Notes under the pieces: generated by a model
What the model saw: the letters and a program-made list of their open reading frames with translations, nothing else
What the model was told of the DNA's origin: nothing
Database searches by the model: none
NCBI RefSeq assembly: GCF_014640555.1
Contig: NZ_BMHE01000017.1
Coordinates: 80,301 to 144,300 of the forward strand
Direction: 5' to 3'
DNA from: Paenibacillus marchantiophytorum
GTDB lineage: Bacteria > Bacillota > Bacilli > Paenibacillales > NBRC-103111
DNA: 64,000 bases
Made by a program: the position numbers and the translations under genes
Part shown: positions 35,234-44,791 of the stretch, in pieces
Layout: the number at the start of each line of letters is the position of its first letter
Position numbering within the stretch: position 1 is the stretch's first letter

Positions 35234-36637
35234 TCAAGATTGTGCTAGAGCATCTGCGGTCTGTAGACCACGCACGGACAACTTCTCTTCGAGCAATTGC
35301 TTGGTTTCCAGTGCTTTTTGCTCTGCTTCCCGTTCTTCTGCTAACTGATTGGCTTGCTCTTGCTGTTCCAGTGTTTCTTCTAAGGCAAAGAGTTTCGTGA
35401 ACAGCTCCAGCGCTTCATCCCCATGACGTTCTCCGGCCATTTCCTTGATGCGGAGAATAGGATCACGCAGCACTTGATTAACAATACTCTTCGTTAATTT
35501 GCGTATGACTTTAATCTCACGCTCGTCGAGATCAGGCAGTTTCTTGAGCATGCTGTCCATCGTCTCTTCGTGGATCATACTCGCTTTTGCTTGCAGCGCA
35601 TTGATAACTGGACTCACGCCCAACGTTTTGGTCCATTGTTCAAAAACGCCAATCTCTGTTTCAATCATGACTTCAATCTTAGCTGCTTCTTTCTTTCTCT
35701 CTTGCAAATGCTTGTCTACGATGTGTTCCAAATCATCAATGTCATAGAGGAACACGTTCGGCAGGTCACTGATTTGAGGATCCAAATCACGCGGCACAGC
35801 AATATCCATCATAAACAAAGGACGGGATTTTCTCTTTTGCACATGTGCTTGAAGATCATTTCTGGTCAGTACATATCCCGGAGCTCCCGTTGAGCTAATA
35901 ATGATATCCACTTCCGGCAAATACCCAAGCATGTTGTCTACGGTGCATGGAATACCATTGAATTTATCCGCCAATTCCACAGCGCGCTCGAATGTGCGAT
36001 TAACGACAATAACTTTGTTAGCCCCATTCGCGTAAAGATGCTTAACGGTAAGTTCACTCATCTTGCCGGCACCGATAATCATGACCGTTTTGTTCACATA
36101 GGATCCGAATATACGTTTGCCGAGTTCTACCGCAGCGTAGCTGACTGAAACCGGGTTGTTGCTGATCCCTGTTTCGGAGTGAGCTTTCTTGGCGAGTGTT
36201 ACCGACTGCTTAAACAAAGTATTGAAATAAGCACCTGTTGCTTTCATTTTTTGGGATGATAAAAAAGCATCTCTCACTTGTCCAAGGATTTGGGTCTCCC
36301 CAATCACCATTGAATCTAGTCCGCTTGTTACACGAAACAAATGATCAATGGCTTTTTCATTTTCATACATATATAAATGTTTGTGGAACTGATCCTTATC
36401 AACCTGGAACCAACGCGAAATGAAATGTGTCAAATAATGACTGCACAGCTGTGGTCGATCCACAACCGCATAAATTTCAGTGCGATTGCAGGTGGCTACA
36501 ATTACACACTCCAATATGCTTTTCGTTTCTTTTAATTCTGCAATTGCTTTAGGCAAATCGGATTCGGAGAACGCAAATCTCTCCCGAATTTCCACTGGAG
36601 CTGTCCGATAATTCAAGCCTACTGCGATGATATGCAA
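35234..36637 (-). CDS. hemA: Glutamyl-tRNA reductase
   Basis: First committed enzyme of the C5 route: reduces glutamyl-tRNA to glutamate-1-semialdehyde with NADPH. TTG 36637 gives MHIIAVGLNYRTAPVEIRE and places the catalytic cysteine exactly at residue 50 (VATCNRTEIYA), matching the family numbering; a GTG at 36646 is the alternative. NADPH loop MIIGAGKMSELTVKHL, then C-terminal dimerisation helix. The C-terminal tail (about 420-467) is Glu/Gln-rich and longer than in B. subtilis. First gene of the hem operon, preceded by an extended -10 promoter. Confidence 0.96.
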   Translation of the reverse strand: MHIIAVGLNYRTAPVEIRERFAFSESDLPKAIAELKETKSILECVIVATCNRTEIYAVVDRPQLCSHYLTHFISRWFQVDKDQFHKHLYMYENEKAIDHLFRVTSGLDSMVIGETQILGQVRDAFLSSQKMKATGAYFNTLFKQSVTLAKKAHSETGISNNPVSVSYAAVELGKRIFGSYVNKTVMIIGAGKMSELTVKHLYANGANKVIVVNRTFERAVELADKFNGIPCTVDNMLGYLPEVDIIISSTGAPGYVLTRNDLQAHVQKRKSRPLFMMDIAVPRDLDPQISDLPNVFLYDIDDLEHIVDKHLQERKKEAAKIEVMIETEIGVFEQWTKTLGVSPVINALQAKASMIHEETMDSMLKKLPDLDEREIKVIRKLTKSIVNQVLRDPILRIKEMAGERHGDEALELFTKLFALEETLEQQEQANQLAEEREAEQKALETKQLLEEKLSVRGLQTADALAQS

Positions 36638-36673
36638 AGGTACCACCTGCCTTTCGATCTATTTCTATGAATC

Positions 36674-36682
36674 ATTATAGCA
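36674..36682 (-). promoter_or_regulatory. Extended -10 promoter of the hemA operon
   Basis: TGCTATAAT on the minus strand about 37 bp before the hemA TTG start. The -35 region is not conserved, consistent with an extended -10 promoter. Confidence 0.6.
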
Positions 36683-36794
36683 CAGCAAAACCGGCATTCC
36701 GACAAATTTTTTGTATAATTTATGAATGCTTCTGTCTGCTCGTTAGTTTTCACAGCATTTGTCTCCTGTATACCTATGTATCGCCAATGACCCT

Positions 36795-37331
36795 TTATTG
36801 CAGCATTTTTTTTCTTAGAAATTGAGTCAAATTACGATCTAACACGGCTAGTTTCGCATTTTGCGAGGAAATAATCTCACCGTTTGAGGCCATCATTTTC
36901 TCATAAATTTCGTACATATTCTTGTATTGCAAGCCAGCTTCCTTGAGTGTTTGGATTTCATCCGCTTTAAACGCCCGCTCTCCGCCCACCTGCAATCGCT
37001 GCAGATACTGTGTAAGCTGTGTCATGCTATCCAGCGGAGTCAAATAATCTACGCCTCCAGCAGCCAGCACGAGCCGTTCATGCGTATAGCCAGCTGAATA
37101 CAGCGCCTGCTTGCTCGCATTCAGTTCATCGGTCGTTTTGCTTTGAGCCGCTTCCTCCAAATAACTTTTCAACAGCTCCATTTGGAACAAAGATACCTGA
37201 TATAACAGATGCGTCGCATCGTGCTCTTCTTTGGGATTGCCAAGCATGTGAATAAGCTGATACAACGGCCAAATAATGAGAAAGAGCACAACCCCGTAGA
37301 TGACCGCTTTCCTTGCTAATTTCTGTTTCAA
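36795..37331 (-). CDS. Membrane-anchored protein of unknown function
   Basis: 178 residues with one N-terminal membrane helix (about 8-29, RKAVIYGVVLFLIIWPLYQLI) and an otherwise soluble, helical extracytoplasmic part rich in Leu, Gln and Glu, with likely coiled-coil stretches. I do not recognise the family. TTG 37331 is preceded by GGAGGGATCGAT at good spacing. It lies between hemA and speD, separated from speD by a terminator, so it is probably transcribed alone. No catalytic motif is seen. Confidence 0.75.
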   Translation of the reverse strand: MKQKLARKAVIYGVVLFLIIWPLYQLIHMLGNPKEEHDATHLLYQVSLFQMELLKSYLEEAAQSKTTDELNASKQALYSAGYTHERLVLAAGGVDYLTPLDSMTQLTQYLQRLQVGGERAFKADEIQTLKEAGLQYKNMYEIYEKMMASNGEIISSQNAKLAVLDRNLTQFLRKKMLQ

Positions 37332-37399
37332 ATCGATCCCTCCCCCACTTCCTGTTCACCTGGACATGTGCCGCAATAACAGTGTATGGGTAGGAGGAC

Positions 37400-37431
37400 A
37401 AACAAATAACCACGGATTTCTCCGTGGTTAT
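37400..37431 (-). terminator. Terminator after speD
   Basis: ATAACCACGGA-GAAA-TCCGTGGTTAT perfect hairpin with a GAAA tetraloop on the minus strand, followed by TTGTTTGT. Confidence 0.85.
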
Positions 37432-37453
37432 CGTTATGGTTATGTGCAGACTC

Positions 37454-37861
37454 TTATTTAACAAGCTCTGCTTGCTTAATTTCAGGAGTTTCTACTTGCA
37501 GTTCACCCATACCGCGAACTAGCTTCTTCGCATAGAACGTTTCTGGTTTCAATACGGATACCATGAAATCAATTGCTAATTGAGGGTCCACTGTCTCACC
37601 GCAAGTATAACAGTCAAGCGCGGCAAAACCTCTCTCAGGATAAGTATGAATGGAGAGATGACTCTCGGACAACATAACAAGTACAGTTGCTCCCTGTGGT
37701 TCAAATTGCTTGGATTGTACAGATAGTACGGTTGCTCCGCATACCTCGGCAGCTTCTACCATCTGAGCTTGCAGCCAATCTGCATTGTTCAGAAGTTCGA
37801 AATCTACCCCCCAAGTATCTACAGCAACGTGTCTTCCGAAAGTTGAGTATTCTGTTTCCAT
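37454..37861 (-). CDS. speD: S-adenosylmethionine decarboxylase proenzyme
   Basis: Makes decarboxylated SAM, the aminopropyl donor for spermidine. The 135-residue proenzyme belongs to the short bacterial class: self-cleavage at Glu66-Ser67 in LSESHLSIHTYPE creates the pyruvoyl group, with His72 and Cys87 as partner residues at the spacing seen in the Thermotoga enzyme. ATG 37861 follows GGAAGGGGG. No spermidine synthase is next to it, so the partner is elsewhere. Confidence 0.96.
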   Translation of the reverse strand: METEYSTFGRHVAVDTWGVDFELLNNADWLQAQMVEAAEVCGATVLSVQSKQFEPQGATVLVMLSESHLSIHTYPERGFAALDCYTCGETVDPQLAIDFMVSVLKPETFYAKKLVRGMGELQVETPEIKQAELVK

Positions 37862-38174
37862 CTTTCGGTTCCCCCTTCCTAGGAATAAAATGTCTGAAAA
37901 AAAATTTCATCCGCTAGGACCTACGTCATTCACTTCCCGAGGGTATTATCTCTCGCAACATTCAATGTCCTGAGTGAATCCTGGTTCCTATATTGTTTTC
38001 AACGAGAATAAAAATAACATCTATCGACGAGAAATGCAATAGTTTTTTTTGCCAATCGCCTTCTTCCGCATCGATGCCACATCTAATGTATGTTGAAAGT
38101 GCCCTTCCTGTTCACTTATTCGCTAAACAAAAAAGACCCAAATTGGGTCTTTAGAAATTTGAATATATGTGTGA
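37862..38174. other. Gene-free stretch upstream of speD
   Basis: About 310 bp holding the speD ribosome site, presumably its promoter and leader, and, near the right end, the terminator of the next gene. I see no convincing riboswitch, coding frame or repeat in it. Confidence 0.5.
38128..38153 (-). terminator. Terminator after the 38175-38762 gene
   Basis: AAAGACCCAATTTGGGTCTTT hairpin on the minus strand followed by TTTTG. Confidence 0.85.
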
Positions 38175-38762
38175 TTAAGCCTCCAAAATAAACAAACGAT
38201 GTGTCAATTCATTGAGGCGAGTGTCAATCTGCTGGTGTTCTTCAGGAGCTTGCAGCATATTGCGCATGTCAAGAAGATGGTTGATTTGATCGTAAATCAT
38301 CTCAATTTCTTGCTCAACTTCACGCTTCTGGAACATTTGCTGCATAAGTCCAATTGTATCTCTGTATTCATAAATAACGGTTAATAATTGACCTTTGACT
38401 TCCTCAATCTTCACAACAGTACCACGTTCGTAGTAGTAAACCATCGTATAGCTGGGGTAAATCCGATTGACGGTTGCACTGCCTTTGAACTCCGAAACGG
38501 CCTTACGCATTAAATTAGCTAGTAGGGTATTGCTTAATCTGCAGGATCCTGTGCATTCATATAGGCCCGATTTCTTTTCAAATGAGAGAACGATTTCCTG
38601 ACCTGCTCCATCTTGAAAAACAACCTCTTGGTTGCCATTTTCCAAAACTTTCACTTGCAAGGTCACTTGATGATCCACAAACATTTGAAAAAACCTGAAC
38701 ATCTCGGCTTCTGTTAACTGGAGGCAGGTTTTGACATATTCAGTCGCTAACCTTTGTGCCAT
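38175..38762 (-). CDS. Conserved-looking protein of unknown function
   Basis: 195 residues from ATG 38762 (after GAGGG), MAQRLATEYVKTCLQ. The N-terminal two thirds appear alpha/beta with a repeated beta pattern (VTLQVKVLENGNQEVVFQDG); the C-terminal third (about 130-195) is a charged coiled coil, QKREVEQEIEMIYDQINHLLDM. No signal peptide or membrane helix. I do not recognise the family. It lies between speD and engB with its own terminator, so it is likely monocistronic. Confidence 0.75.
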   Translation of the reverse strand: MAQRLATEYVKTCLQLTEAEMFRFFQMFVDHQVTLQVKVLENGNQEVVFQDGAGQEIVLSFEKKSGLYECTGSCRLSNTLLANLMRKAVSEFKGSATVNRIYPSYTMVYYYERGTVVKIEEVKGQLLTVIYEYRDTIGLMQQMFQKREVEQEIEMIYDQINHLLDMRNMLQAPEEHQQIDTRLNELTHRLFILEA

Positions 38763-38997
38763 AAAAATCCCTCGATTCTTTGTTTTCAAGCCATTTACTC
38801 TTATTAACGCTTACCTTGTTTATTATTATACTACATGCGCCATTAATATTCCTGCGCGCAATTCATGATAATCAGCCAAATATTCTGAAAAAACCAAGGA
38901 ATTACGGAATGCCCGCAAATTTTCCCCAGAAAACCTCGTTATCCCGTGTACTTCTTCTAGATTTTCTCACTCTTTTGACGTCCTACTCCTGATTACA

Positions 38998-39026
38998 CAA
39001 AAAACCGTCCTATGAATCAGGACGGC
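38998..39026 (-). terminator. Terminator overlapping the engB stop
   Basis: CCGTCCTGATTCATAGGACGG followed by TTTTTTG on the minus strand; the left arm includes the last engB codons and its TGA. Confidence 0.88.
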
Positions 39027-39661
39027 TCTTGCTCACTTGCGATCTCAACATCTTGTTCTGTGCCTGTAGGCTCGCCATAAGCGATGGCTTGCTCTAGGAT
39101 GCCCCACAGCTCGTCTTTGCCGAGTCCAAGTTCGGAGGAAAACATCAAAGGTTGAACCCCTTTGTCCATGCCCAGCGTCTCGCGCACAATCTTGATATGC
39201 TTGGACCATCTGCTTTTGGGAATTTTGTCAGCTTTGGTTGCCACAACGATAACAGGTACATCATTGTGCCTAAGCCACTCATACATCGCTTGATCATCTT
39301 TGGATGGCGGATGACGTAAATCCACTAATTGCATGACGAGACGCAGCGTTTCGCGATTCATCAAATAGCTTTCAATGAATTTGCCCCATTGCTCCCGCTT
39401 CGTTTTGGATACTTTGGCATAACCATAACCGGGAAGATCGACAAAGTATAAGTCCTGATTAATCTTGTAATAGTTTAACGTTTGGGTTTTACCAGGTTGC
39501 GAGCTGGTCCTGGCCAAATTTTTGCGGGATATCAAACAATTGATAAGCGAAGACTTCCCGACATTAGAACGCCCTGCCAGAGCTATCTCTGGCAAGGCAT
39601 CCTCTGGATATTGGCTGGGTCCAACCGCACTGATAATAAACTCAGCTTGATTGACTTTCAT
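39017..39661 (-). CDS. engB: Ribosome biogenesis GTPase (EngB/YsxC)
   Basis: Essential GTPase for late 50S subunit assembly. The 214-residue protein has G1 GRSNVGKSSLIN, G2/switch SSQPGKTQTLN, G3 DLPGYGYAKVSK and G4 ATKADK. A short acidic C-terminal tail follows. It begins 23 bp after the lonA stop, giving the usual lonA-engB order. The ribosome site is weak, so translational coupling to lonA is possible. Confidence 0.96.
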   Translation of the reverse strand: MKVNQAEFIISAVGPSQYPEDALPEIALAGRSNVGKSSLINCLISRKNLARTSSQPGKTQTLNYYKINQDLYFVDLPGYGYAKVSKTKREQWGKFIESYLMNRETLRLVMQLVDLRHPPSKDDQAMYEWLRHNDVPVIVVATKADKIPKSRWSKHIKIVRETLGMDKGVQPLMFSSELGLGKDELWGILEQAIAYGEPTGTEQDVEIASEQEPS

Positions 39662-39684
39662 GAATGTTCAGCTACTTTCTATGT

Positions 39685-42030
39685 TTATCCGACGTGAGCG
39701 GGAGGCCTATTTTTGACAAGCGCATGCTCCAGCACCTGATCCATATGGCTGACCGGAATAAAGGTCATCTCAGCGCGGACACTTTCTGGAATTTCGACAA
39801 GATCTTTCTCATTGTCTTGCGGCAAGAGAATGGTACGAATACCAGCGCGATGTGCAGCGAGCGCTTTCTCCTTGAGACCGCCGATCGGGAGCACACGGCC
39901 GCGAAGCGTGATCTCGCCTGTCATTGCGACTATACGGGAGACTGGGATATTCGTCAAGGCTGAGATCAAGGCCGTTGCCATCGTGATGCCTGCGGATGGG
40001 CCATCCTTAGGAATGGCACCTTCGGGTATGTGAATGTGAATATCATTTTTCTCGTGGAAATCAGGTGCAATACCTAATACGTCTGCACGTGAACGCGTAT
40101 AACTGAAAGCAGCCTGCGCAGATTCCTTCATCACATCACCGAGTTTCCCCGTCAAAGTCAATTTGCCTGTTCCAGGCATAACAGTGACTTCGATAACCAA
40201 GGTATCTCCACCGACTTCTGTCCATGCCAGCCCTGTTACTGCGCCAATCTGGTCTTTATCTTCCGCTACACTGTACCGGTACTTGATTGGACCAAGGTAG
40301 TCCTTCAAGTTCTCTTCAGTGACATGTACAGGCGTTTGAGGGTCAGAAACGATTTTCTTGGCCGCTTTGCGGTTCACGCCGGCAACTTGCTGTTCCAAGT
40401 TACGTACGCCCGCTTCGCGCGTGTATTCACGCACAATTTTCATTAACGCAGCTTCATCTACAATCAGTTGATCTTCCTCTAGTCCATGGTCACGCTTCTG
40501 CTTAGGCAATAAATACTTCTTCGCAATCTGCAGCTTCTCAATTTCCGTATAGCCTGGAATATAGAGAACCTCCATTCGGTCTAGCAGAGGGCGAGGAATG
40601 TTGTGCACAGCGTTCGCTGTCGTTACAAACATAACATTGGATAAATCATAAGGAACTTCAATGAAATGATCACTAAAAGTGCTGTTCTGTTCGGGATCAA
40701 GGACTTCCAGCAAGGCTGAGGCCGGATCGCCGCGGAAATCCATCGCCATTTTATCAATTTCATCTAACAGGAATACCGGGTTATTCGCTCCGGCATTTTT
40801 CATGCCTTGAATGATCCGCCCTGGCATGGCGCCAACATAGGTGCGGCGATGACCGCGAATCTCAGCTTCATCTCTGACTCCGCCAAGTGAAATGCGAATA
40901 AACTGTCTGCCCATGGATCTGGCGATCGAACGCGCAATCGATGTTTTACCGACACCTGGAGGGCCTACAAGACAGAGAATCGGGCCTTTCAGCTTTTTGA
41001 CAAGCTTCTGAACAGCCAAATACTCAAGCACACGTTCCTTGGGCTTCTCAAGTCCAAAATGATCCTCATTCAGGATCTCTTCCGCCTTGATCAAATCCAA
41101 ATCATCATCTGTCTGCTTGCTCCATGGAAGCCCTAGCAACCAGTCGATATAGTTGCGAATGACGCCGCCTTCCGCAGAAGTGGCTGGCATTTTCTCCAGA
41201 CGGTCGATTTCTTTCTCGACCTTCTCGCGAACCTTGTCAGGCAGTTCAGCTTCTGCTAGCTGACTGCGCAGCTCATCCACTTCCCCTGCCCGACCTTCCT
41301 TGTCGCCAAGCTCCTTCTGAATTGCTTTCATTTGTTCGCGAAGGTAGTATTCCTTCTGTGTTTTTTCCATTTGCTTTTTGACGCGTTGACTGATCTTGCG
41401 TTCCAATTCAAGCACTTCTCGCTCATTATTTAAGATATTGAGCATTTTTTCGAGACGATCTCGGACATCTACCGTTTCCAAAATATCCTGCTTATCTTTG
41501 ATTTTGAGCGAAAGGTGACTGCATATAACATCCGCCAAGCGGCCTGGTTCATCGATATCCGAAACCGCGGCGAGCGTTTCCGGTGTAACCTTTTTCGACA
41601 AATTAATGTAATTCTCAAACTGGTTCAGCACGGTCCGCATAAGAGCATCGATCTCGGGATCGGTGATTTCCTGTTCCGGCAATTCTTTGGCCGTCACTTC
41701 GTAATATTCATCATTGACTAGGTACTCTACAATCTCAGCGCGCAACACGCCTTCCACTAACACACGGATCGTTCCGTTGGGCAGTTTCAGCATCTGTCGC
41801 ACCTTCGCGATGGTACCGATGCGATAAATATCCTCTTTGGAAGGTTCTTCAATGTTGATCTCAGATTGAGAGCAGAGGAGAATCATGCTGTCATCCACCA
41901 TTGCCCGTTCGAGTGCTTTAACCGACTTTTCCCGTCCTACATCTAGATGTAGAACCATGCTCGGATAAACGAGCAGTCCCCTAAGAGGCAATAGCGGCAA
42001 TCTGCGCACCTTGATTTTTCCGGGTCCCAT
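39685..42030 (-). CDS. lonA: ATP-dependent protease LonA
   Basis: Soluble AAA+ serine protease that degrades misfolded and regulatory proteins. The 781-residue product has the N-terminal LAN domain (PLLPLRGLLVYPSMVLHL), central coiled coil, Walker A GPPGVGKTSIARS, Walker B VFLLDEIDKM, and the protease domain with Ser in PKDGPSAGITMA and the Lys in GGLKEKALAAHRAG. ATG 42030 lies 8 nt after GGAGG; ATG 42045 lies further upstream. Just downstream of lonB, as in B. subtilis. Confidence 0.97.
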   Translation of the reverse strand: MGPGKIKVRRLPLLPLRGLLVYPSMVLHLDVGREKSVKALERAMVDDSMILLCSQSEINIEEPSKEDIYRIGTIAKVRQMLKLPNGTIRVLVEGVLRAEIVEYLVNDEYYEVTAKELPEQEITDPEIDALMRTVLNQFENYINLSKKVTPETLAAVSDIDEPGRLADVICSHLSLKIKDKQDILETVDVRDRLEKMLNILNNEREVLELERKISQRVKKQMEKTQKEYYLREQMKAIQKELGDKEGRAGEVDELRSQLAEAELPDKVREKVEKEIDRLEKMPATSAEGGVIRNYIDWLLGLPWSKQTDDDLDLIKAEEILNEDHFGLEKPKERVLEYLAVQKLVKKLKGPILCLVGPPGVGKTSIARSIARSMGRQFIRISLGGVRDEAEIRGHRRTYVGAMPGRIIQGMKNAGANNPVFLLDEIDKMAMDFRGDPASALLEVLDPEQNSTFSDHFIEVPYDLSNVMFVTTANAVHNIPRPLLDRMEVLYIPGYTEIEKLQIAKKYLLPKQKRDHGLEEDQLIVDEAALMKIVREYTREAGVRNLEQQVAGVNRKAAKKIVSDPQTPVHVTEENLKDYLGPIKYRYSVAEDKDQIGAVTGLAWTEVGGDTLVIEVTVMPGTGKLTLTGKLGDVMKESAQAAFSYTRSRADVLGIAPDFHEKNDIHIHIPEGAIPKDGPSAGITMATALISALTNIPVSRIVAMTGEITLRGRVLPIGGLKEKALAAHRAGIRTILLPQDNEKDLVEIPESVRAEMTFIPVSHMDQVLEHALVKNRPPAHVG

Positions 42031-42068
42031 CCTCTGCACCTCCATTTATAGGGATCTTTGAGCCGTGC

Positions 42069-42122
42069 TCAAAGTCTCTCAGTTTTGGACCATTGAACGG
42101 AGTTCAAAGTCTCTCAGTTTTG
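42069..42122. repeat. Duplicated 19-bp element in the lonA leader
   Basis: TCAAAGTCTCTCAGTTTTG occurs twice, 34 bp apart, between the lonA promoter candidate and its start codon. It differs from CIRCE and CtsR boxes. Possible operator or RNA element. Confidence 0.7.
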
Positions 42123-42147
42123 TTTTGTATCCCTAGTTGCCCTTTAC

Positions 42148-42177
42148 ATTTTAACAAAACTAAAAACAAAACACCAA
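42148..42177 (-). promoter_or_regulatory. Sigma-A-like promoter candidate of lonA
   Basis: Minus strand -35 TTGGTG (42172-42177), 18 bp spacer, -10 TAAAAT (42148-42153), about 115 bp before the lonA ATG. Confidence 0.5.
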
Positions 42178-42221
42178 TTGACAACTAACGCATGATGTGA
42201 GGTATTCATTTGAAGCTGAGA

Positions 42222-43940
42222 TCAAGAATCAATCGTATGCTGAGAATTCGCATGTAGAATAGGCAGCGAAGCAGCAGGCACGGTTCTCTCGGAAATAAAT
42301 GGCAGCGGAATAACGTTGTCGTGAAGTTCAATTCCTAACGCTACACTTAGTACTTCCTCAATGGAATCAGCAGCGATAACCTCAACGCTTGGCAGGTCAG
42401 CGAACAGCTCTTGCCAATTTTCTTTGGGGATAATTACTTTCGTAGCTCCCGCCTGGAAAGCGGCTTCCACCTTCGCCACAACCCCGCCGACCGGTTTCAC
42501 CTTGCCGTGGATGCTCATTTCTCCCGTCATGGCCAGTTTATTATCGACTGGAATTTTATGTAGCGCAGAGGCAATAGCCGTAGCCATTGAAATGCCCGCG
42601 GAAGGCCCATCGATCGGCACACCGCCAGGAAAGTTAATATGGAGGTCATAGTCAGATGTGTTAAATCCAAGCTTGCGCAAGACGGTCAACACATTCTCTA
42701 CGGAACCTCGCGCCATGCTTTTGCGACGAATCGTCCGGGAACCACCTCCCATTTCTTCCTCATCCACAACGCCTGTAACATTAAATTTACCTGTACCTGC
42801 AGCAGCAACCGGAATCGCAGTCACTTCAATCTCAAGCAGGGTGCCCAAATTAGGACCATAAACCGCTAATCCGTTAACAAAGCCGATTTGCGGGTGTGCA
42901 GGGACTTTACGCTCCGGTCTTGGTGGAATTTGTGACGAATTGACGACCCATTCTATATCGCCTGCCGTGATTTCATCACGTTTGTCCGTTAAAGCAATAC
43001 CCGCGGCAAGCTGAATCACGTTGACCGCTTCTCTCCCATTCGTCGCATACCTCATGACAACTTCAATCGCGGCTTCACACTTCTTGAAGCCGATCTTATC
43101 CAGCGCTTTCCGCGCTATTTCACCTACTTCGCCAGGAAGTAGCGGACGGAAATAAATTTCTAGACAGCGAGAACGAATCGCTGGAGGAATCTCGTTTGGT
43201 GTGCGAGTCGTCGCTCCGACCAAGCGGAAATCAGCAGGCAGGCCATTCTGAAATATATCATGAATATAGCCTGGAATATTCGCATCTTCGGAGCTATAAT
43301 ACGCGCTCTCCAGAAATACTTTACGATCCTCCAGCACTTTTAATAATTTGTTCATTTGTGTTGCATGCAATTCACCGATCTCATCGATAAACAAAATCCC
43401 GCCGTGCGCTTTGGTGACTGCACCAGGTTTGGGCTGCGGAATCCCAGCAACACCCATAGCGCCTGCGCCCTGATAAATAGGATCATGAACAGAACCGATC
43501 AGCGGATCAGCTATGCCCCTTTCGTCGAAGCGCGCGGTAGTCGCGTCAATCTCCGTAAACTTAGAATCGGGTCGGAAAGGTGATTCTTGATTCTTCTTCG
43601 CTTCTTCCAGCACCACACGAGCTGCTGCTGTTTTACCAACACCCGGAGGTCCATAAATGATAACGTGCTGCGGATTGGGTCCGCAAAGCGCCGCTTTCAA
43701 TGCTTTCAAACCTTCGACTTGACCCACAATATCCTGCATCGAGGAAGGTCTTGTTTTCTCCGACAGCGGCTTGGTTAAGGAAATGGATCTGAGTTTTCTC
43801 AGCTTCTCCAATTCTTTTCTGGATTCTCTATCGACAGCAGACCGGTTCGTCTGTTGATTACGCAATAAATTCCAGAAATACAACCCGATTACAACAGCAA
43901 AAAACACTTGAATCACCATAAGAATGATACTTAAACTCAT
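42222..43940 (-). CDS. lonB: LonB-type ATP-dependent protease (sporulation)
   Basis: Membrane-anchored Lon paralogue expressed in the forespore under sigma-F in B. subtilis. The 572-residue product has an N-terminal membrane helix (about 2-24, SIILMVIQVFFAVVIGLYF), Walker A GPPGVGKTAAARV, Walker B GILFIDEIGEL, and the Lon protease domain with Ser in PIDGPSAGISMA and the Lys in GGVVAKVEAAFQAG. ATG 43940 follows GGAGG at 8 nt. Its 3' end is about 190 bp from lonA, which has its own promoter. Confidence 0.95.
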   Translation of the reverse strand: MSLSIILMVIQVFFAVVIGLYFWNLLRNQQTNRSAVDRESRKELEKLRKLRSISLTKPLSEKTRPSSMQDIVGQVEGLKALKAALCGPNPQHVIIYGPPGVGKTAAARVVLEEAKKNQESPFRPDSKFTEIDATTARFDERGIADPLIGSVHDPIYQGAGAMGVAGIPQPKPGAVTKAHGGILFIDEIGELHATQMNKLLKVLEDRKVFLESAYYSSEDANIPGYIHDIFQNGLPADFRLVGATTRTPNEIPPAIRSRCLEIYFRPLLPGEVGEIARKALDKIGFKKCEAAIEVVMRYATNGREAVNVIQLAAGIALTDKRDEITAGDIEWVVNSSQIPPRPERKVPAHPQIGFVNGLAVYGPNLGTLLEIEVTAIPVAAAGTGKFNVTGVVDEEEMGGGSRTIRRKSMARGSVENVLTVLRKLGFNTSDYDLHINFPGGVPIDGPSAGISMATAIASALHKIPVDNKLAMTGEMSIHGKVKPVGGVVAKVEAAFQAGATKVIIPKENWQELFADLPSVEVIAADSIEEVLSVALGIELHDNVIPLPFISERTVPAASLPILHANSQHTIDS

Positions 43941-44110
43941 ATCCTTTACCTCCTTAGAGTTTTGCTTTGGCAAAACAGCCCTGCACTAACATCCATTATT
44001 CCCGTGTAAAAGAAGGTTAATCCAATCCATGCAAACTTTTGCAGGATGTATGATAGCCCCCTTGGGGAAGAAGGATAAGTGTAAATAATCGTGCAAAAGG
44101 ATGTGGCTTC

Positions 44111-44791
44111 GTGAAGTATTTTGTACGCCTTCTACTTTCCCTTTGCTTACTTACATCGAGTTCAAATGCCTACGCTTTTGCCAACGATCCCCTACTGCCA
44201 AGCGCAGATGTCATTCTTGATGTAGGGCATGGCGGTATAGACAGCGGAACGATGGTCGGCAAATATCAGGAGAAAGACATCAATCTCGCCATATCCCAAA
44301 AGACTTATAAGCTCCTGCAAAAAAAAGGCTATCGCGTCATCATGAACCGCTCGGAAGATTACGCATTAAGCGATGACAACAAGTGGTCTTATGGCAGCAG
44401 GCATCGCAAAGATTTGGCTCAACGTTCCGGCTTAGCCAATACGATTAAACCTCAAATGATGCTAAGCTTGCATATCAATTGGTCTCGTAAATCGGATATA
44501 AGAGGACCTATTGTCATTTATCAGAATCGATCGGAAAGCATCCTGCTTGCTCAACTTTTACAGGAATCGCTTAATCGTGTCTACGGGATGGAAGAATTGC
44601 CTGTGCTCGGCAAAAAATATTACGTTATTAGGAACACCAAATGCCCTACTGTGATTGTAGAGCTTGGCTTCCTTTCCAATAAGACCGATCGCAAACTGCT
44701 CAGCACTTCTCATCACCAAGCCAAGCTGGCCGAAGCGATTACCAAAGGAGTCGAACAATATATCCGTATGACTCATCCAACTGTTAATTAG
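44111..44791 (+). CDS. N-acetylmuramoyl-L-alanine amidase (amidase_3), secreted
   Basis: 226 residues: signal peptide MKYFVRLLLSLCLLTSSSNAYA, then a single amidase_3 domain with zinc ligands in DVGHGG, YQEKD and SLHIN and the catalytic Glu in VIVELGFLS. There is no wall-binding domain, like spore amidases of the CwlD type, but that assignment is only a possibility. GTG 44111 follows AAAGGATGTGG. It converges on the deacetylase-like gene with an 8-bp overlap. Confidence 0.9.
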   Translation: MKYFVRLLLSLCLLTSSSNAYAFANDPLLPSADVILDVGHGGIDSGTMVGKYQEKDINLAISQKTYKLLQKKGYRVIMNRSEDYALSDDNKWSYGSRHRKDLAQRSGLANTIKPQMMLSLHINWSRKSDIRGPIVIYQNRSESILLAQLLQESLNRVYGMEELPVLGKKYYVIRNTKCPTVIVELGFLSNKTDRKLLSTSHHQAKLAEAITKGVEQYIRMTHPTVN

